Notes: generated by a model not told the origin, from the letters alone. 64,000 bases of DNA from Chrysomallon squamiferum (GCA_012295275.1 CM022676.1:14394185-14458184); one strand, 5' to 3'; counted from the stretch's first letter, positions 22,742 to 36,653 are shown. Numbers and translations: made by a program.

Positions 22742-23723
22742 CTATTACAATGCATTAAAACATTTAAAAATGAACACAATTTTTAAACTATAGGAAAACT
22801 ATCAGTAAACAGGAAAACAAGTAAAAACATAAATCTAAGAATGACATTTCAAAGTGATTTTGAGTAAACGTCTCAAAAAAAAAAAAAAAAAAAAAGGAAA
22901 TAAAAAATAAAAGGTCTGGGCTTCATGCTTTGTTAAAATTAACTTTTGTATTTAACAGTGACATCATGTACATAGGAAACATTTTGTATAGTCATAAGTA
23001 CACCAGCCATGATACAGAACTTTAAACAAAGGTCTGAGTAAAGACTTTTATTCAGCAAGATAAACTGTATGATCTTAATATTTTAAAACAGCCAGACACT
23101 TAGAAACAAGCAGCTAAATATGCCACAGCATTAATTATAAGTCTGAGACTGTAACCAATACAGGCATGCTTGAACACATGTATGCTGGGAAAGCATGGCT
23201 AAAAATTACCCACATCCAATGATTAGCAATACTGAATTGTATTATGGTAAATAAAGCTAATTTAAAAAGGAGATTTTGTAGTTAGTAACTTTAACAAATG
23301 TATTGAAGTATAAGTTTAATGTAATAACACATTTTTATTTTTTATTTTAGCTGTAAAGGAGGAGATGAGACACAACAGTATGTAAGACTCCAACCAAGTG
23401 ACAGTTATTTAACTAATCTATAAATACACATCATGTATTCATATACAATTACCTATTAATATAATAATATTAACACAGTTTTATACCTAAATAGTAAAAT
23501 AATATAAAAAATTATGTAAATTTTCAAGCTGGACTTTATCAGAAAAATTATATTAATCACTAATACAAATATTATAATTATAATAATTATTTTTATTAAA
23601 ATTAATATGTGATTTTACAAAATAAGATTTCAGAGGGTTTTATTAAGAACAGTGGAAGGGGAACTGAGGTTACATGAATGATTAGCACAAGGTTAGGGCT
23701 AATAATGTGATTATGTTACTTAC

Positions 23724-23756
23724 TGCTTGATGGTGTTGTTTCTGTTGTTGTCAATT
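23724..23756 (-). CDS. Thr-rich stalk mini-exon 1
   Basis: 33 nt, phase 1-1, between ttag and GCA|GTAAGT, encoding ELTTTETTPSS. Its twin lies at 22709-22741, about 1 kb downstream on the strand. Both can be spliced between Ig exon 27749-28009 and membrane exon 21326-21427. Confidence 0.5.
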
Positions 23757-24684
23757 CTAATATAAATAAAATAAATAATTTGTATGAATTAAGCTTTAGT
23801 ATGGTAAAAACAAGTGAAGTGGAGAAAATACATTTTAAAAAAGAAAAAGAAAAATATCCAATAAATAATATTGTTAATAATAATATTATTATTACTATAA
23901 TATCAAAGGACTAAGAGATGCAAAAATGTAATCTGATTACTAGTAACAATAATATCTAATTTACAAACTATAATTTCAGATAATAAATCAGGAATATAAT
24001 CATGTCAAATGTAAACATTCTGTTCCAGTTCATTAAAACATCCATACAGGACATTCCACAACAAAACACACAGGTCAACAATTGGTCATTTCTGGGTTCA
24101 AACCATACATATTCAACATATGTATTGGTGAAACTTTACATATATAAAAACCAGGTATATAATAGTAATAGTGATGCTCTATGATCTGTTGAAGAAGAAA
24201 AGAAAGAATGAAAGAGAAAATAAATTTGTTTCAGTTTTCCACAATTTTAGTTAATATATTTTAATCTGTCATGGAAGTTCTTACTGCAAACATTATATTC
24301 AAAACTGTTAAAAAGAGTTTATAAAAGGTTTTACTATATAATAAAACAGCAAATTTGCATTTATCTCTGTGTGTGTGTGTGTGTGTGGTAATGAAAGACT
24401 GGCATTAAGCTGTAGCTTTATCTATGTTAATAAGCATATTACTCAGTGTGGAACTAAAACAGTCAACATAGTATAAACTTCTTTTTAAAGCTTTTTCTTT
24501 TGCTATATCAGAATTAGAAGATAGAAATAAAGCTATTCCTTGATTAGTTAAGCAGAATCCACAAACAATCGCTGGCTTCTAGAAATTATCTGAAATAATG
24601 AAGAACATAGCTAAGTGTACTGAGCTGAAGCAAATAAAAAGTCTGGAATTAAAAACAAATTAAATTTGAAACTGCTTCATTTGT

Positions 24685-27600
24685 TTATAATCTGATTTTC
24701 ACATCAATACTAGTAATATGTTTCCTCAAATTGTTTTTTTTCTGATGATCAACATCATTGTGATTCTGTCTGTCAGGATGTTGGTTGACTGTCGTACTGT
24801 CACTCATATAATCAGTTTTATTCAGTGAATCAGTGACTGACTGTTGACAATCTTCAGATCTTGTGTTCTTCACAGACATCTTTGTCGACTGGTTGATTTG
24901 CATTTGTATATTGCTTTTATGATCAAAGTAATCTTCAGACCTTTCATCATCTTCATCACTTCCTTGGTAACCAGACATACTGGGTGAAGATTCATTGACA
25001 GAATGTGAACTTTCTACATCTTCTGGGTGATGTTTTTTGTCAATGTTCTCTTGGATGTTAGAATTTTCTTCTGCTTTGTTATCTCAGTTCCAGTCTTTTC
25101 AATGTTCCTTTCACTGCCCAGTTCAACATTTTCAGTTTTATTTGTTTTCTTTGCATTTTGGTTTCTTAGTGATATCAAACAACATGTTATGATTATACAA
25201 AGACCTGTTACACTGATAACTGTAATGAGGATAATACAAACTAAATTACAGCCAGAACCTGATACCAGGTTTGCAGTTGTTGCTGGAACACTTGTTGTAC
25301 TTCTTTCTTCAGCTAGAAAGGAAAAGTTCCTATTTAGGCTAATTAATGGACTTGCTTCCACTGCTTTGATAATTTCTATTTTTATGCAAACTGATTCCTT
25401 ATTTAAGTTAAATTTTAATTGTGTGTGTGTGAGTGTGTGTTTTCATTGTAACTTATAATCCAATTTTATAGATAACCATTAATTTACATCCACAAAATAA
25501 AATTTTCAAAATAACATTTAAAATACATAGTTACCTTTATCTCAAATATTTATAACCATTAATAAGCTTAATATAGACTTCTAGCATTCCTAAACAATGC
25601 TTTTTCTTCTAACAAAAATAGCTATGGCCTTTTTGATTGTTTCTTTTACCATAAAATTAAAATTAATTTATAAAATTGTACATTAAAAAATACCCAGCCC
25701 CCAAAACAAATAATTAATATTTCTTTATATTTTCAGCAAATAACAATACCTTTTTTTATTTAAAACTAAATTATCTAAGTGCTCCCAAATTCTTTAAGTT
25801 AAAATTTGTTAACCATTTTTAATTTTTTTAAATCCAGATATCTATAGCCTATTTTTGCACCATATCAATGTGACAAATACAGATAATCTCATCTTTGGTT
25901 TAATGTAAAACCCAGATTTCTAAGAAATGTGTTTCAGAAGTTATATTTCTTACACATGTACTAACTACAGATACTTTTATTAATGTACTAATTCTTATAT
26001 TTACCTAAACTTGAGATTGTCTATCTCTATATATGAAACTGAGGAAAGATAAATCAAAGACAAATATTAAGTAAATAATATATTAATAATGATAATAAGT
26101 GAAGAAACTGCCTTTTATCTACTGATGAACGCAAATAACTAAAGTTCTGTTTGGCATTTATAATACCCTTTTACAGGAAAATATATGATAAACTTTTAAA
26201 GGTAATTTCTAATCTTAAATCTGCAATATTGTTGATGTGTTATTTATCTAGTGGATATATATTTTACCATCATGATAACACATTACTGTCACAATTTGAA
26301 TTTACTAATCCCTGTCATAATTTTATAAATGCCTATATCCCATAGTTGGGATAGTAAGCACCTTAGGTACTGGCATCTTGACAGTAAGTATAATTATCCA
26401 GAGAAATACCATGTACCCCAACAAAAGAAAAACACAGTGAGATTGGAAAAGCCCTTTTAAAACAGATATTTTGAGAAAAAAAAAAAAAAAAAATGATTTC
26501 TTAAGTCCACATTTTATTCATGATTTTCCATGAACTGTCTAAATAATAAACTCTTTCATAACTATATTAATTGATTATTACATATGTATTATTACCAATA
26601 TTTAAAAATCAAAAATATGATTTATGAAAGGATTTCCATTAATGGGTTATGTAGAATTTCAATCTGTGCACCTGTATTATAAATTACAATTATAAACAGT
26701 GTATTTATATAATATAACTACAATACATTTTATATTATTGTGTGCGAATATCTGTATTTACCCTCTCAGCCTCAAAATGCATACATAGTACAATTCCCAA
26801 CCAATTTTACATCTACACACATCTTTTTAGAGCATTTTAAATTTATTTAAAAAAATAAAATTTAAAAATAAAACAATAAATGGTATGAAGAATCTTATCC
26901 ACAGGGAATTAAAAGAAAAAGCACAAGTCAACACATTTTCTTTGTCAAATTACATCAGAGTAAAGTGGAAAGGAGAAGTATCTGCAAGAGTGACATAGTT
27001 TAATATATAGCTGTTTTTTTGTTATTTTTTAGTTGTATTTTTTATCATTTGAGGCAAATTGCTCAAGGTTAGTAGGCTTTGTACAAACATTTGTTTTAAA
27101 GAATGAAATGTTTTATACATAGCAAAACCGCAAGTTTTTCTTAAATTTAATGATATTCAACATAATATTTGTTCTGATACAAGTCTATCATCCACACTGG
27201 TTATATTTAGTTACAAATTAGCTGAATGCTGTCATGAGCACCAGGATTTATTACAATGGAAAAACTTCTCCACTTAAGTGACATGATGGCACAGAGTAAT
27301 CAGTTTTACACTGGCATCATCTCATTGTTAGCATTAGCTTTTGTTGTAAACAATGCATCGCTGGTCCTGTACAGACTGACACCTACTGAGAGTAGATAAC
27401 TCACAACTTCTCCTCATTCCTTTCCACATGCACATACCCATTAATTTGTAAATGTACATATTAAATGCAAAAATAAAAATAAAAATAAAAAAATATATAA
27501 AAAATGTATACAAATTCAATTTAATGAATAATATTTAATGATTTTATGCAGTATGCTACATTTTTTTTTTTTTTTGAATATTGCCAACAAAGAAGTTGCC

Positions 27601-30600
27601 ACCAAGTGACTACAGAATACATAATTGGCATTTGACATGTATGTGGCTGTTGTTATACAGCAGCTCTTTACTTTTTTTTTTTTTTGTTTGGTAGTAAGAA
27701 ATGAAAAGAATATAGGAAAGATTATCAAATAAACTGTGTAGAACTTACCTTTAACAGTCAGTGTGAAGGTTATACTTTCAGATTTTGGAATATAAGAATT
27801 GTTTGCTATACATGTGTAAACTTCCCTGTTCTGATTATGTTTTACATTATCAAGATGAAGCTGTGAAGAATTGCTTATTTCAGTTTGTTCAAGCATCCAG
27901 GAAAATGAACAAGGTGGATTACAGTCAGCAACACAGGTTACATCCAGACTCTGTCCTTCTATAACTTCACCAGGTACTGATTTATTCAGTGTGATGTTGG
28001 CTGGACCAGCTGAAATGCATGTTTTAAAATATGAAATATAAATATTTTCACAAATAATGGAAGATTATTTCAATTAAATATTTCTGAAATAGTTGTTAAA
28101 TAAATATACAGTTTCAGAAAATTTGTGTTTTATGATTTGAAAATAATAAAATAAAATAAAATAATAATAATAATAATAATGATATAAAACAAATGCTTTC
28201 ATTTTAAACTGACACTGACCATGATCTCCCCAAACTGGATAATCTTAAACATTTCACATGATTGTAACCGAAAGTTACGAGACTGAGCCAAGCCTAGCAA
28301 GAGGCATGTTTCATTATATAAAACTGAAAATAAAATGTGCCTTTTCATCAAAACATCCTTATGAAAGGCTGAGAGACACATATACAAAAATATTTTAGAA
28401 ATGTTTTAACAAAGGAATAATCAAAGATTTCAGAATAAAAACAATATATTTATCATATTCTTTAGCATTTCTGTACACCTTTGCCTTTTCATCTGTGTTG
28501 ATTTTATTTTTGTTGTCTGCTCTAGTACTGATCCACCAATTGTTATATTTGTATCTTTTCCATGCAAAATTATTGTCATACACAACAGCTAATGAAAAGA
28601 CTGTTCAGCAAGAAAGTGTACAACTATAAGCCACTGAAACCCACTTTCTATTTTGCTACATTCTCTAAGTTATTAATGCAGATCTTCTGGTTCCTTGACA
28701 AATGAAAACTGTCATCACCTCGTGTTGTTAACCTAAAGCTAAATGTATCTGTTGAACCAAAGGTAATATTTCTGAAATATTACTGTTCTGCATTAATAAA
28801 TATATTATCAGTCATTCAAAACATACAAAGATTTGTTTCATCACACTTGTTTCTTTGCTAATTACATGTTTGGCTTTTACATCCTTTATTTATGAACTGA
28901 TTAAGAGTATTTTATTATTCTTTTCCCTTGAGTATGTTTTATTTTCTCTTTCTCTGCAATACAAACCATGGATATAATTAACAGAAACAGCAGAGTAGAA
29001 AAATCACATTTAAAAAAGTCTGATATGAAAGAAAACACCTTCCCAGTGTTACATGACCAAATAAATGTCTATCTCACTGTCGTAAAAATTCATAAAATAC
29101 AAAATCCCCCAAACATTTTTATAATTAATACATCTACTCAATATTATGTATCTTAGAAACCATTTGCATTGTGGTTTTTAGTTTTCATATCCTATGATAA
29201 CAGAATTGGAAAACAGTTTGGTGAATTTGATTTAACAAGCCTTGACTATCTGCTAGTTTATATCTTCTGTGACATCATGATCTTGAATACAAAGCTATGC
29301 TATATCCTAAGCTGATGCACCTTGTGAGTGGTGTAACTTAAAAATGTGGCAATATGGCCTGAAAACTATTAATATTATAACAGCATTTCTTGATTTATTT
29401 TCTTCTATAGGTTTTTTAATTAATTTTTTTTATTACACATCTCACTGTTCCTGGTGATACTTTGACCATTTGTACTTTCTTTCCCTCTGTATACAACCTT
29501 TGAATCAAAATAAAATTTAAAAGAAAAATTAAAAAAAGAAATAAAAAGAAAAAAGGTTTATTAACCTGTATTTTTAGCTATGATATTTTTGTTTGTACAA
29601 CCTAGAACTTTAATTTCTGTCATTTTGCGAATTATTAAAGCATGGAGGTGTTTTGCACACAGCACTCAATAAAACTACTTGACTGTTTTAAATGGTCTGC
29701 CATTTCTGGAAAAGCTGTGCAAACTGCACTTCTGGTATTTGGAACAAAATGCGATACAAAAATCAACTAAAACTACCAGCTAGGAAGTGAGTGACTTTCT
29801 AAATCTACTGGAACTAAAATATTTCAAAATTGTTAACATTTCTTACATTTTTTTGAATTTAACAAGTGAATAAGGAAAATCACATATCCAAATTGTGACT
29901 AATCAACTTTTTTTCCGACTAAGGATTATACTGGGAGAAAATTGTGATGTTCATGAAGGTTTTGATATATAATATTCATGTTTCTTTTTCAGCTAAAACT
30001 GGATGTAAATTAAATGTTTCAATAAACTGCTTGATTCCTGATTTATGTATGTATGTTTGCTATATTTATACCCACTGAACCAATTTAATTTTCTGAAGCA
30101 AGATATCTAACAATTTATTTAGCAGTCAGACAGTGCTCTTAACTGTTCACAAAACTCTTAATTACCTCCAGTTAACAACCTTCACAGTGACACAGGTTAT
30201 CAGTTTTATATTCTAATATTTCATAATAATCTTTTAAGAATTCGTTTTCAATATTAGGTATAATGTGTGGCCACATGCACAAAGACTGGACACTGCTAAA
30301 ACTTACTTAAAACTTTTCTCCATTTAAAAGGCCACTGAAAAATATATAGAATTTTAAGTGACTGCTTTTAGCATTTTCAGTGAAAAAAAGAGTGTATATG
30401 CATGTAAATGTGAATTTTTACATACTTAAAACAGTCATGTTACATGTAGTTCCAACATCACCAGTTACGTCTCCATCAGTACATGTCCAAGTTCCAGCAT
30501 CCATTTTAATACTGAATGATGTTATTGTAAGTGTCACATCATTTGTAGTTTGGTCAATAGTACCACTGTAGCCTGTCATTCCAGAACTTGTAAAGCAATC

Positions 30601-31085
30601 AGTATGATCAATACCACAAAAAACTACTTCCTCTTCACCTGGTCGAAACCACCTGATGCCATTTTGCACTGTCCCATTTACTCTGCAAACAAGTGTTGAA
30701 CTTTTTCCAGGATATCCTCCCTCTAAACAATCAATGTATGTTTTTGCTATTTCACCTGCAAAATATATATTCATTCAAATAGGTTTATATCATTACAGTA
30801 TATATTATAAATATAATCAGGAATACTTTGAATTCAAATATCTGCAAATAAATAAAAAGGCTTAATCCCCACCTCCCAGAAAATGTTTTTATGGTTACAC
30901 TTTTTTTACTTTTTTTAAGATATGGAAAAAGACATAACATTAACTCTACCTTAATATCATTACTGCCCTTTATTTAATTTATTTTGTGCAAACACAGTAC
31001 TCAATAATAATACCTTTCACTGAATTACTTCCAATTAGCACAAACAGCAAAGTTAGTTTGAACATAATTACAGACACTGTGACAC
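24685..31085 (-). CDS. IgSF transmembrane receptor: signal peptide, two Ig domains, TM, long tail
   Basis: Exons in transcription order: 31085-31014 (leader; ATG at 31065; MFKLTLLFVLIGSNSVK), 30755-30426, 28009-27749 and 25312-24685. All coding joins are phase 1 with good GT/AG sites. Ig1 (110 codons) has Cys in TLVCRVNG, Trp in IRWFRPGE, extra Cys in VVFCGIDHTDC and the F-strand DAGTWTC. Ig2 (87 codons) has LDVTCVADCN, FSWMLEQ and REVYTCIANN. The last exon has a Thr/Ser neck, a hydrophobic helix (CNLVCIILITVISVTGLCII) and a polar tail. The reading frame stops at 25014; a neighbouring frame, open from 25083, carries on as HPEDVESSHSVNESSPSM ... SEDYFDHKS to 24685, so a net one-base shift breaks the tail. 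Function inferred: cell-surface recognition. No ligand can be named. Confidence 0.75.
25313..27748 (-). other. Intron between Ig2 and the membrane exon
   Basis: AT-rich. A-runs lie at 26474-26493 and short T-rich runs elsewhere. No extra Ig exon is seen on either strand. Confidence 0.6.
28010..30425 (-). other. Intron between Ig1 and Ig2
   Basis: AT-rich, no convincing exon. AATA/AAT repeats lie at 28145-28180. Open frames here are short and lack splice-flanked coding character. Confidence 0.6.
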
Positions 31086-32410
31086 CTGCAAAAACAATTA
31101 AAATAAACATATCACTACACTGGAACAAATAAGACAAATGACTCAACTGAAACTGATTTTTTGTTTGTTTTTCATACAAAGATTTTATTTTAAAAATATA
31201 AAATATAAATTTCACTTCCGACAGAAATGATATTCACTGAATGAATTTGTTTACGTCAACAGTTGCCATTTGAAGATGCCAGGACATGGCTAAAATTGAG
31301 GATTTTGTGTCTTTCAGCCCCAGACCAAATTGTTTCAACTAGCTACACTTGGTGATCAAAGTTTTTTTTACCTCATTTCAAAAAGAGTCTAGTTATGGCA
31401 ATGACAGTATTTCTTCTTTCTCATAATATGTCATAACAGAAGATCCATCAATATTAATGGAAGGCACAGTATAACAAGCATGTTGAGGGTAGAAACCTTA
31501 AAACACAGAAAACAGCTTTCAAGGTATTTAGTTTATTTTTGGACATTACCTTAGTTACCATGGACAGATCTTAATAATATATGGGCAATTGAACCATGTC
31601 AACATTATCATGATATTCTGCTAATAAGAATACAATATTGTTATTAGAAAAATAATCCAAATAAGTTACCTATTTTGTAGTTTCTGTAATCATTAAGAAA
31701 CATTTTGGGACAAAATTCTTATTTGAAATTATGGTTGATCAAATGTGGGGTCTGTCATGTAGGCTATTTTTGAATGCTAATAACTTTAACTATTATAAAG
31801 ATAATTTATGTTATGCTGGAGAATCTAAAAATGGACAATTATGTACATATCTGTTTTGACTAGGAGATATCTAAAGTTTATTTTTTTATCATTTGAAATG
31901 TATATTATTTATATTTTGGGAATCTGTTACTTTCTGATTATTTGTCATAGATACAAATTGTTGATTGTTTTGAAGTATGTACCTATGGATATTTCTTTAA
32001 GGAAAAGATTATATGAATCCAGAAAACAGATTAATATGTAGTTATGGTCCAAAGTTGATAAAAAAATAACAAAATGCAAACAAATATGCATGCATATCTG
32101 GGCTGATCTGACAATGTGGGAATTACCTAGCACAGTGAGCTTTTAATACTGTTATTTATTTGCTGTAGGTGTTCCAACATTGGACTTTCTACAAATGTTC
32201 AGATTGTCCAGGTATAACATGTGTAATGTAGCAAGCTTCAGCTCAGTATCTTTATAATAAAAGATGTTATAAGCTTTCAAAAACACCCTGAAACATCTTG
32301 ACATAGTTTTTATTTTACAATTTAACTGATTTTTTATTTAGTTTTCATAACTACTTCAGTTGTTTTTTTATTATAATGCAACTATAACTAAAGTTTTGTT
32401 ACAATGAAGG

Positions 32411-32466
<56 letters not shown>

Positions 32467-32955
32467 GTTTGTTGTTATTTTTTGTGGGGTTTTTAGGGAT
32501 AAATTTTACAACCAAAAACAAATTCATTTTGATAATGATTGATCATAATATAAACATCCATTGTCAAAAGGCATTAGACACCATATTACATTGGCACTCA
32601 GGTACTGGCACACAAAATTCTAAAAGGGACAAATACTGTCATTTAAAAAAAAAAAATTCCCTGTGTTGTAGATATTTTTAGCCCCCCCCCCATAAAAAAT
32701 AATAAAATAAAATAAAATAAATAAATAAATAAATAAATAAATTAAAAATTAAAAAAATTTATAAATCTTAAAAACATGTGTCTATCTTTATTCCAGCAAA
32801 AGTTGTAGTTGATTCTCCAATTTATAATGCAATGTTATTGCCTAATGCTTAGTAATGGCTGCCTGAAAGTGAATATTACCTCCAGTTTGCTGGAACATAA
32901 TCTGTCAGAATGATATATCAAATTTGTAGGCAGTCTTTTCTGTCACTTTCTGTGA

Positions 32956-33016
<61 letters not shown>

Positions 33017-33150
33017 TGCTAATATTTAAGATGAAAACAATTTAAAATTCAAAATCAATATAAAATAATAATATATAAATTAGAATCCGATTATCATTAA
33101 TATCAGTAATAAAATGAAATTCGACAGATATATAACAATTAACAACTTAC
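31086..33150 (-). repeat. First intron with (AC)n, C-run and (TTA)n tracts
   Basis: An AC microsatellite covers 32415-32461, a C-run 32682-32691, AATA/AAAT repeats 32695-32745 and TTA repeats 32964-33014. No coding signal. Confidence 0.7.
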
Positions 33151-33260
33151 GAGTGAAGTTTGAAAAACGTCTTTGATACATTACGAAGACTAATGGCGTT
33201 TTATCGACTGCTCTATTTGGATTTCCATATTCGACCCTGAATTAGTGTGTCGTCCAATGA
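33151..33260 (-). other. Possible 5' UTR exon of the minus-strand receptor gene
   Basis: A strong donor (CACTC|GTAAGT at 33150) lies upstream of the leader exon, whose own acceptor (31086) implies an earlier non-coding exon. The upstream limit is a guess, since no core promoter motif is evident. Rated low because only one splice site supports it. Confidence 0.35.
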
Positions 33261-35368
33261 ACATTAATTCCAAATTCAGTTATGCAGTACAGTCACAACA
33301 TTTAATTATTTTTCATAACAGTTGCATTTCCCACAATTTTACTCGGCTGGTCATATCAATGACTATCACAAACTGACAAATAATAGCCTACTGACTGACT
33401 CCATTTTTTGTTTTTAGTTGTTATTTTTTTTGTTTTTTTTTTCAGCCAATAGCGCCCTTTATGCTGTGAATTCGGCCTTCAAAAGGTGACAACTTTCAAA
33501 TAAGTAAAGTCGTTTAGCACAGTCTGTAATATATATAAACAAAATATACCATCAGATGGTTACAGGGCAGAACAGTAATTAAATAAAAACAAATTATGTC
33601 TTATAAAAATAATTTTAACAGAAAATCCACATGTTGACGTATCTCGAATATCCTCTGGTATTTTTGCTATAGTGAGACGACACCTCGCGTTCATTTGCGC
33701 TATCTCTCCTTTCTCTCTTTTATTTGTTTATTATTATTCATATTATTCATATTCATATTTATTATATTCATATTTATTATTATTATTATTATTATTTAAG
33801 TTATTTCTGATGTTAATGTATTACGAAAACAAAACATTTCTGAAATGATTCTATGCAAAGGAATCAGTTTGTTATAATCAGTTCTGTGGCTTTGACTTTT
33901 TAGATTATTTTAGAGGTTTGCAATGTATTTCGTAACATGACTGATTTTACCCAGCTTAACTATGATCAACCTAACTACAATGTTCTGATTTTGTTGTCTT
34001 TTTGTTATAAAGGTGATTTTTATTAAAACGACATACAGTTAACATAACTGTGATAACATAAGATACTGAAATAAATCTTAAATCTGGGCACATGTGGAAG
34101 AACAACTTGGTCTGCAGTTTTAAAGGGAATTAATTTTCTATTTTTATTTAATTTTTATTATTTATTTATTTATTTATTTGTTTTGTCTTCACCGGAAATT
34201 TTTTTCTCTCAATGGAAAGAGCATGAGAAAAGAAATAACGATAACAATAATAAAATAATACCATATTTATGACGATAACTTGAAAATCATGAAAATTTTA
34301 TGTTCTGAATATTCTTTAACTTTCTGAAGCTACATTGAAAAAAATATTTTGTTGGAAGTTCATTATCTTCATGAAAAAGCAAAATAACTGTCTGAAATTG
34401 TTACTGCATTAGATGAAAGTGCTGCATATGTTAAAGTTATAGCTGTATCTGTTTATCTATCTATTTATATAACTACAAACATGTAATCTACTGGCAGCAT
34501 TTTGACTACAGGGCGATAATCTGTCGCAGATCCAGGTTTTCTGATGAGGAGTCCATGACAAAAAGAGCACCATAACATTATGAGAGGGTACATTTGAAAA
34601 AGTACACATGGTTCACATGGACCATAATATTGTTGTGCTACAACAGGATTGCTGGCAGATGTATTATACAGTGTCCTTATACAGTGTTAGTACTAATTAC
34701 CGTGGAATTTGAACAAATGAAAACGGTTCAAATATCATGTGAGTTATAAATCTAGCAGCTCCATCGTCATGCAATGATTTCTAAATTGCATCAGCAATTG
34801 CATTACCTGTCGTCCGCTCTAACTGAACAAAATCTACAAACATCTCAGCAGTCGCAGCTTCTTCATTTCACACCAACAAGAAACCTCAGTCACACTAACA
34901 CAACTTCCCTGTTTCCGTCACCTCATCAGAAATTACAGAAAAATACTTGGAATGATTTTATTTCTCAAATACTCTCCGATAATTTTTATTATCTCATTCT
35001 TTATTGTCTTGCATGAAGAAAGCCCATTCATCCCCCCCCCGTATAGGAGAACTTGTGGTCAAAAGTGTTAGCATTGGCATGTACTTGGTATGTCATCTCT
35101 GTGACAACGAAAGGCAATATTTTGTTTTCCACAAAATATTGCGGCTTCAGTGATACTTTTCAGGATATAAATATTTGTTTTGTACATATCGTTCTTTTTT
35201 CATTTAACAAAGCATCAACATGACGACCTAGATTTTTTATTGATTGTACAATTTCTGAATATTCAATGACAGCATTTTTGTTATTCTAGTTGCCCATATG
35301 TATCTACGATGCCTTGTTTTCGTTTTGCTTTCTGGAGATTTTTGAATGATCTATTAACACGAACTGCA
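33261..35368. other. Non-coding AT-rich stretch
   Basis: TTA repeats lie at 33770-33795, TTTA repeats near 34155-34180 and a C-run at 35031-35040. On the minus strand 35040-35350 fragments such as KERYVQNKYL are open for short lengths in several frames, which could be transposase decay, but I could not assign them. Confidence 0.5.
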
Positions 35369-36385
35369 TTCACGGTTCTAGGGCAACTGACCCTAGACAA
35401 CTGCTACCCCTCCATTTTTTTTCCAGTAATGATTGTCAAGAATAATAAGGACAAGTTTTTAATACTTCAAAAGTAACACTACATATAAAACGAAATTCAG
35501 AATAGTCTGTCCACAGTTCTCTAGTAAAGCTTTGTATAGCAACAGTTCATCCACAAATACAGGCCCATGTATACTAAGTTACTTCTTACAAAAGTTCACT
35601 GACACTGTTCAGTTTTCACACTTTTATGTTGTGTGCTATTCCACTCAAATAGTCCAGGACGTGTCGGTTTTCACGGTGTCTGACAAATCTCAACAAACTG
35701 ATGCTTCTTGGTATTTTCGATGAAGTGGTTCAGGTGCTTCCCCGCCAATCATCCGGTTTATTTCCACTTCGTTAGTGCTTGTTCACGCTTTACAGTGTCT
35801 ATACACTTCCAGAAATTCAGATGGTAGGCTCCAATGCTTGATTGGAAGCAACGGTGCCACCCTTCCTCGAAGTTCTTAGTTCGCGACAAATTCCTTTCCA
35901 ACCTCTGTTGCATGTTCCATAGTTTCTGATAGTGCTTCAACAGATGCCGTGACTTCATCCACTGGAACGAATGCAACTGTAGCTGTCTGACGGATCAGTA
36001 AAACTCTTCATCACTATTGTAACGAACTGTCGAACTAATGAGTTGTATTTTGCGCCAGATGCATTGGTTCAAATGAAAGAAGCATCCAGTCACAGTAAGA
36101 AATCACGCTCGTAAGAAATCACTCCACTACTGAATTTCTTCTGTCGGACATACATACAGTTTTCGAAGGCAAGTTTTGGATGACCACACTCTGAATCAGT
36201 GAACTTCATCTTATAGAATAAAATATTTTTGCTACACGTCATGACCTAATATACTGTTTCATTCATCTCAATTACAGATCATTTGCCAAAATCATTCTGA
36301 GTGGTATATTTGAAGAAATATTGGAGGGGTGGGCAGTTGTCCAGGGGCAAATTGTTCTAGAGAGCAGTCGTCCGGGGACAATTGT
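35369..36385. mobile_element. Decayed MULE-like DNA transposon with inverted terminal sequences
   Basis: The left end (35371-35413) and right end (36323-36365) are inverted copies: the reverse complement of the left reads GGAGGGGTAGCAGTTGTCTA, the right reads GGAGGGGTGGGCAGTTGTCC, and the similarity continues inward over about 40 bases. Inside, the minus strand 35976-35650 reads EEGWHRCFQSSIGAYHLNFW and later KREQALTKWKINRM, resembling the region after the catalytic core of MULE (FLYWCH-associated) transposases (family recognition from memory, not searched). At the right end a 25-base direct repeat (GCAGTYGTCC.GGGG) is seen. Confidence 0.55.
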
Positions 36386-36653
36386 CCTCAAACCCTGCAT
36401 TCACTAATCTTGAGTTTTCTGGAGGAAATAACACACAGTATTTACAACGTCCACCAGCATCTGAAGAACTGTAAACCAACCGTGTGAATTGCTTTAACCA
36501 CGACGACTGAAATTTTAATGTTTTGGAATTTACTACTGCGTCCCTTCTTGACTGTTCACATAAATGTTTATAATTTGATGCAGGCTTAAAGTGATCGTCG
36601 ATGTATTTTTGTTTTTCACCAGGCTTCGACAGTAAGGCACGTCCGAACGACAT
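36357..36653 (-). pseudogene. hAT/ZMYM1-like transposase N-terminal fragment
   Basis: 98 codons starting MSFGRALLSKPGEKQKYIDD and including TLKFQSSWLKQFTRLVYSSS then GGRCKYCVLFPPEN. The pattern W-L-x-x-F ... Y-S-x-x-x-x-x-x-C-K-Y-C-V-L-F is that of the TTF-type zinc finger at the N-terminus of hAT-derived ZMYM1-like proteins. It runs into the MULE end at 36357-36385 and is not continued, so it is a fragment. Confidence 0.5.

Larger units (their letters stand above)
21428..24684 (-). other. Intronic stretch around the stalk exons
   Basis: Apart from the two mini-exons, only AT-rich sequence is seen. An A-run lies at 22875-22895 and a GT run at 24368-24387. Confidence 0.5.

Noticed and set aside
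34774-35016. 80-codon plus-strand frame, Gln/Ser-rich
   Set aside because: No start context, splice sites or similarity; it lies in a region of transposon debris.
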